Assembly: GCA_003427395.1 (NCBI GenBank)
Contig: BFEA01000322.1
Location: 1,509,622 to 1,543,526 of the forward strand
DNA length: 33,905 nt
From: Chara braunii
Taxonomy: Eukaryota > Streptophyta > Charophyceae > Charales > Characeae
Reading direction: 5' to 3'
Shown here: positions 30,291-33,905 of the stretch, one piece after another
How positions within the stretch are numbered: the first letter of the stretch is position 1
How the letters are laid out: every line of letters starts with the position of its first letter
Position numbers and translations under genes: made by a program
Notes under the pieces: generated by a model
What the model was told of the DNA's origin: nothing
Database searches by the model: none
The model's input: the letters and a program-made list of their open reading frames with translations, nothing else

Positions 30291-30980
30291 TCCTCCAATA
30301 AGATAAACCAGATCCTTGGGGGTCTCTCTAACAAAGAAAATCATGCCTTACCTTCCCCGTGCATTCACTGAAGAGGAAAATCCCTGTGTGGTTTACTACC
30401 CTGAAAAAAACTCATAGGATACTACAACGCCCGTGCCTCTCCCTCCTTTCCCAACATGACCCCAACATGACGCTTCAATCAATCACAAATCGGCAGGCCC
30501 CACTGACTCCCCTTCCACCGTCGGTTTGTGATATGATATACGGTGCGCAATGGTCCCACAGGCCCATACGTAGTAGGAAACTAAAAGCATCGCCACACTA
30601 CTCCCGACTTGGGAAAACAATTTGGGAAATCGGTTCGGGAGTGTGCTTCGCCACATTGTACTCTCGACTTGGGGTGCTCTCCGTATTGGAGGCCAGGAGG
30701 CGCACTCTCGAGAGCACTGCCCAACAATGTTCAGCATATGGCGAAGAAAAATGAGAGGATACTCCTTGTCTGCAGCAGATTACCTCACGAGTTCTGTCGT
30801 CGAAACATGGGGGCTCACCACGCCTATTCCGAAAACAGAAAAATGTTCAGGAGCATTCTCTAACTCGGGAAGTCGGGAACAAACGTTCGAAAGGCCTCGT
30901 TGCCACACTGTACTTTCAAAGGAGGCCGTTGCCGAGCGCATCGGCTCCCGTCTTTTTGCAAAGCGCAGGACCCCTCCCTC
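30291..30980. other. No gene seen
   Basis: Contains loose repeats of GCCACANTGTACT and CGACTTGGG near 30590-30920 and short open frames that overlap on both strands. No protein family is recognised. Confidence 0.4.
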
Positions 30981-30982
30981 TC

Positions 30983-31019
30983 GTAGTAGTGGTAGTAGTA
31001 GTAGTAGTAGTGGTAGTGG
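30983..31019. repeat. (GTA)n microsatellite
   Basis: A trinucleotide run with occasional GTG, attached to the 3' end of the inverted copy C. This parallels the GT repeats at the ends of copies A and B. Confidence 0.95.
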
Positions 31020-32208
31020 CATATTTCCATGTCCTAGCAGTAGATACATTTGATTTCACCTTACCCACATTAGCAACCCGTTCGTCCAAAAGAATGGGTG
31101 CCCTAATGAAATTACAAACGAATAAGACAAAAACGAAATCTTAAAAAAATTAAGAAAATCTAAGAAAATCTAAAAGAAAAAAATAAGAAAAAAAATAAAA
31201 AGAAAAAGAAAACTTACCTGGATACAGAAAAAGCGATCGCCCGTTTTCACGGTGACTGTTAAGTGCATTGGGGCTGAAAAACCCCAGTCACTTCCTAGTG
31301 CGCCATGTGGCGCTTAGATTTTTGTGTTTTTTTTTTTTTTTTTTTTTTCCTTTTTCCTGTTGTCTTTAAGCCAACGGTCGTCAGCTTTCGTGGTTCACCC
31401 ACAAACTGTTGAAATACAGACCCGAGATCGATCCCAGTCGGGATCGAGAAAATATTTGGACCATTGCTCGATTTATGCGTGTCATACTTGCGCAGGGCCA
31501 TGCACCGCGCGGATCCCAGCCGCGATTTTTCGATGATCGTGCAACCGAGATTCGCCACATCTGAACTTGTGCGTGCCCGCAACTGCTCCAAAATGGAGCT
31601 AGCCCAGAGGTGCGGCATACTGGATTCGATCCCGGTGTTTGCCGGGTAAGATTCGAGTGTTGTAACCTATTGGCCTAACTCCTATCACAACAATGATAAG
31701 AGCAACTCTTTCATAAGAAGAGCTTGCCCAGTCATTATTCCCCACCTGCCGTAACCTGTGGCCCTATAGGGCCTACTCGTGGCCTAGTAGGCCTTGATTT
31801 CTGGCCTGTTTCCCGTCGAATGGCCGCACGGCCACGGCTTGACAGTCACGCAACCGGGTAGGCCATAGCATCGGCCTATCGGCCCCCTGGATCGAAAGCA
31901 AACCCTGCGGCCCAGGAAAAGAAAAAAAAACTTCATATTATTTTCGCGCCGCGGCCCCGTACCTGGCGCATCCATCTTTTTAGCCTACTTAGGTCCTGAA
32001 TCGCGTGGCTTAGCAGCCGCGTGATATTATTTTAGGTAGAATAGGTCTAACATTAGCATTTCCATGTCCGCGCTCTTCTGCAGCTTCGACAAAAACAAAG
32101 CACTGCCAATTACTGTCGTTACATTCAGACGCCACAAGTGTCCGAACTAAAGCTCAGAAACTTTTAGTATATGAGTCATAGGTCAGGTCTGAATAAACTT
32201 TTGGCAAC
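31017..32208 (-). mobile_element. Non-coding element, copy C (inverted)
   Basis: Read on minus from about 32208 it has the same landmarks as copies A and B: AGACCTATTCTACCTAAAATAA, CGCGATTCAGG, AGTAGGCTAAAAAG, covarying hairpin (31727-31697), tRNA-like module (31682-31595), GTGACTGGGG (about 31290), a T-rich patch, and the terminal motif ACTGCTAGGACATGGAAATATG (about 31043-31022). It is head to head with copy B, with matching inner ends at 32176-32200 and 32590-32614. Confidence 0.75.
31595..31682 (-). ncRNA. tRNA-like module, copy C (best preserved)
   Basis: On minus, GGAGTTAGGCC (31682-31672) pairs with GGGCTAGCTCC (31605-31595). An A-box-like TAGGCCAATAGGTTA starts at offset 6. A consensus B box, GGATCGAATCC (about 31632-31622), lies at offset 50-61, the spacing of a tRNA gene. 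The segment between includes CCCGG...CCGGG, like a variable arm. The 88-nt length resembles class II tRNAs (Leu, Ser), but extra nt between T-arm and acceptor rule out a normal tRNA. Confidence 0.5.
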
Positions 32209-32581
32209 CGTCAGTCGCATCAAGTCCTTTGACTCAACGAAAAGGTCAGATAGTGTCTGACGTTTGAAATCCCCGACAAATACCCTTGTCAGGGTATTTG
32301 CCTCGACACCGTCCCCAATGTGTCAAAAATGACCCGGCCTTTTTGGAGAGAGCAGTGTGGCGGTGAGGCCACTCCCGAGACTCGTGTGGTGCTAATTTTC
32401 ATGCACTGCCAGTGTCCCCTCCTCCGAGACAGATTCGACCTGCACAAAGTCTGGAAGGACCTTTACAGTGTCGGGGCAGAAACCCTGACAAAGGGGTATC
32501 TGTCTGATGTTTTTTAAATGTCGAACAATGTTCGGCTTGGCAAAAGGTTATCCGGGTGTTACAACTTGATGAGATTGTTTA
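32209..32581. other. Spacer between head-to-head copies C and B
   Basis: About 370 bp, related in its first 100 bp to 6690-6810 and carrying the CAAATACCC hairpin (32277-32300, perfect 10-bp arms, TGTC loop). An open frame of 65 codons (32320-32517) has no recognised relation to any family. Confidence 0.5.
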
Positions 32582-33833
32582 TTTGTCGGAAGTTTATTCA
32601 GACTTGACCTACGATCGAGAGACTAAAGTTTTTTGAACTATTAATCCACACGCCTGTGGCATCTGAGAGTAATAACGGTAATCGACAGTTTCTAGTAGTG
32701 CCGCAGAGGCATGTGAATATGGGAATGCTAAGGCTAGACTTATTTTACCTAAAACAACCGCGCGATTTAGGGTCTAGATAGGCTAAAAGGAATGATGGCG
32801 CAGGAAATGGAGTCGTGGCGAGGAAAGAAACGGGGCGTCCATTTTTATTTTTTTATTTTTATTTTTATTGGGGCCTCGGGGTTCGATGTCGCACCAAGGG
32901 TTGGGGTCTCGGACACTTCAACTTGGCGGATGTAGTCCCTGCCCATTGCATAGGCGAACAGCTGGTTGTGAAGAGGGGTGGGGCAGGCAGGGTGTACCTC
33001 ACCACATAGGGCTTACTGGGCGAAGCCCTTCAAATAAAAGGGTTGTCCTTTCAACTTCTGTGAAAGGAGCTAGCCCAGTAGATTAACACATTAGACCGCC
33101 ATGTGGCAGATGCGGATAACGAATCTGATTGCACCCTACCTAGGGTAGCTCCTTTTGTAGGAGCAACCTGTAAGCCAGGGTCAACTGGGCGCAAATGATT
33201 TTCGGCCACACGATCGTCGAGATCGTACGGCGAAGTCCACCGTGCGGATTTGCTTGGTCCCTGCGCAAGGATGATGCGCATTGATCCTAAAAAGTTGTTT
33301 TTGAGTCCTATAGGACTCGAGCCCGGCCAGCGAGTTTGATAGCTCGTGGCTGAAAAGCCACGAGGCGTGATGTGTCGTTGGCTTAATCTCACAACAGGGG
33401 GGGGAAAAACAAACTAAGAAATTAAACTACAGATGAAGCGGCAGATGACGCTACAAGAACTGGTTGGGGCATCTAGCCTCGGTTCAGCAGACGGTGCCTG
33501 TTTGAAACGGACAACCTTTTCAGTTTTTTAGGGAAGTTTTTATTTTTTTAGATTTCTTGAAGTATTTTTTTCCTATATTTATTTTAGATTTTTTTTTAAA
33601 GATTTTTTTCAGATTTTTTTCTTCTTTTAGATCCCCACTTTCTCCTTTCTTGTTTGGAGTCCATGTTAGTGCTCGTTTGTTTAGAGGAACGGACCTTTTC
33701 CATCGATGGGACAAACAACATATCGACCAACAGGTAAGTCTCCTACCAGTAACCGACCTCATGCTACTTCCATCGATGGGATGAGCAAAATCGAATGAAC
33801 CTACCGCTATAACATAGAAATATACACTACTAC
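32582..33833 (+). mobile_element. Non-coding element, copy B
   Basis: Matches copy A in order and orientation: GACTTATTTTACCTAAAACAA, CGCGATTTAGGGTCTAG, TAGGCTAAAAGG, hairpin 33022-33047, tRNA-like module 33066-33152, T-rich patches and the terminal motif CTACCGCTATAACATAGAAA at about 33801. CCATCGATGGGA is duplicated near the end (33700 and 33769). It ends at a GT microsatellite that runs to the window edge. Confidence 0.75.
33066..33152 (+). ncRNA. tRNA-like module, copy B
   Basis: GGAGCTAGCCC pairs with GGGTAGCTCC with one bulge. An A-box-like TAGCCCAGTAGATTA at offset 6 aligns with that of copy C (TAGGCCAATAGGTTA). The B box is decayed (GGATAACGAATCTG). The shared closing stem despite a diverged interior suggests that the fold mattered. 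Confidence 0.45.
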
Positions 33834-33837
33834 AGTA

Positions 33838-33851
33838 CTGTGTGTGTGAGT

Positions 33852-33905
<54 letters not shown>
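33838..33905. repeat. (GT)n and (GA)n microsatellite at window edge
   Basis: Attached to the end of copy B and truncated by the window. The same GT-to-GA order is seen after copy A. Confidence 0.95.

Noticed and set aside
1-33905. CRISPR array, prophage or bacterial operon
   Set aside because: The tandem repeats have no unique spacers, and no prokaryotic gene families, ribosome-binding sites or operon spacing are seen.

Overview
This is a eukaryotic, repeat-dominated window. I see no bacterial-type operons, no rRNA gene and no convincing intact cellular gene. It holds decayed retroelements, small DNA-transposon derivatives, tRNA-related repeats, tandem repeats and microsatellites. The order GIY-YIG endonuclease then reverse transcriptase, without Cys residues inside the endonuclease core, is known from the Chlamys clade of Penelope-like elements (green algae, spike mosses, slime molds). 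This favours a green-lineage organism, possibly a streptophyte alga of the Chara type, but the species cannot be fixed from the sequence.

Layout. 1-159: a 53-bp tandem repeat. 945-1391: an array of small hairpins. 1796-2154: a hAT-like MITE with an 8-bp target duplication. 1650-3830: pyrimidine-rich DNA with a recurring stem-loop and an (AT)n tract. 4252-4840: a tandem array carrying tRNA-like A boxes that ends at one B box. 4838-5072: a 96-bp tandem repeat. 6420-7455: fragments related to the Penelope-like element and to other repeats in the window. 8220-14880: a heavily mutated Ty3/gypsy element on + with recognisable gag, protease, RT, RNase H and integrase. 15038-15730: a second hAT-like MITE. 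15740-18480: a decayed coiled-coil and zinc-knuckle (gag-like) region. 19000-20355: AT-rich, LTR-like DNA ending at a possible primer-binding site.

21526-26805 (minus) is the main find: a Penelope-like retroelement with permuted order, namely CCHC knuckle, acidic/basic region, SAP-like motif, GIY-YIG endonuclease, Cys-containing linker and RT. Direct repeats of about 600 bp (pseudo-LTRs) bound it, and they carry the RT C-terminus.

26838-33905 holds three copies of a non-coding element of about 1.2 kb (A +, C -, B +; C and B head to head). Each has a covarying hairpin and an 88-nt tRNA-like module, and each ends in the same stem-loop directly against a microsatellite. Between them lie a TA-flanked MITE (28182-28384), a 113-bp palindrome and a diverged direct duplication (28610-30112).

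Nothing here works as a pathway. The genes are mobile-element genes, nearly all broken by stops and frameshifts, and the interest lies in the element architecture and in the repeated RNA-like structures.
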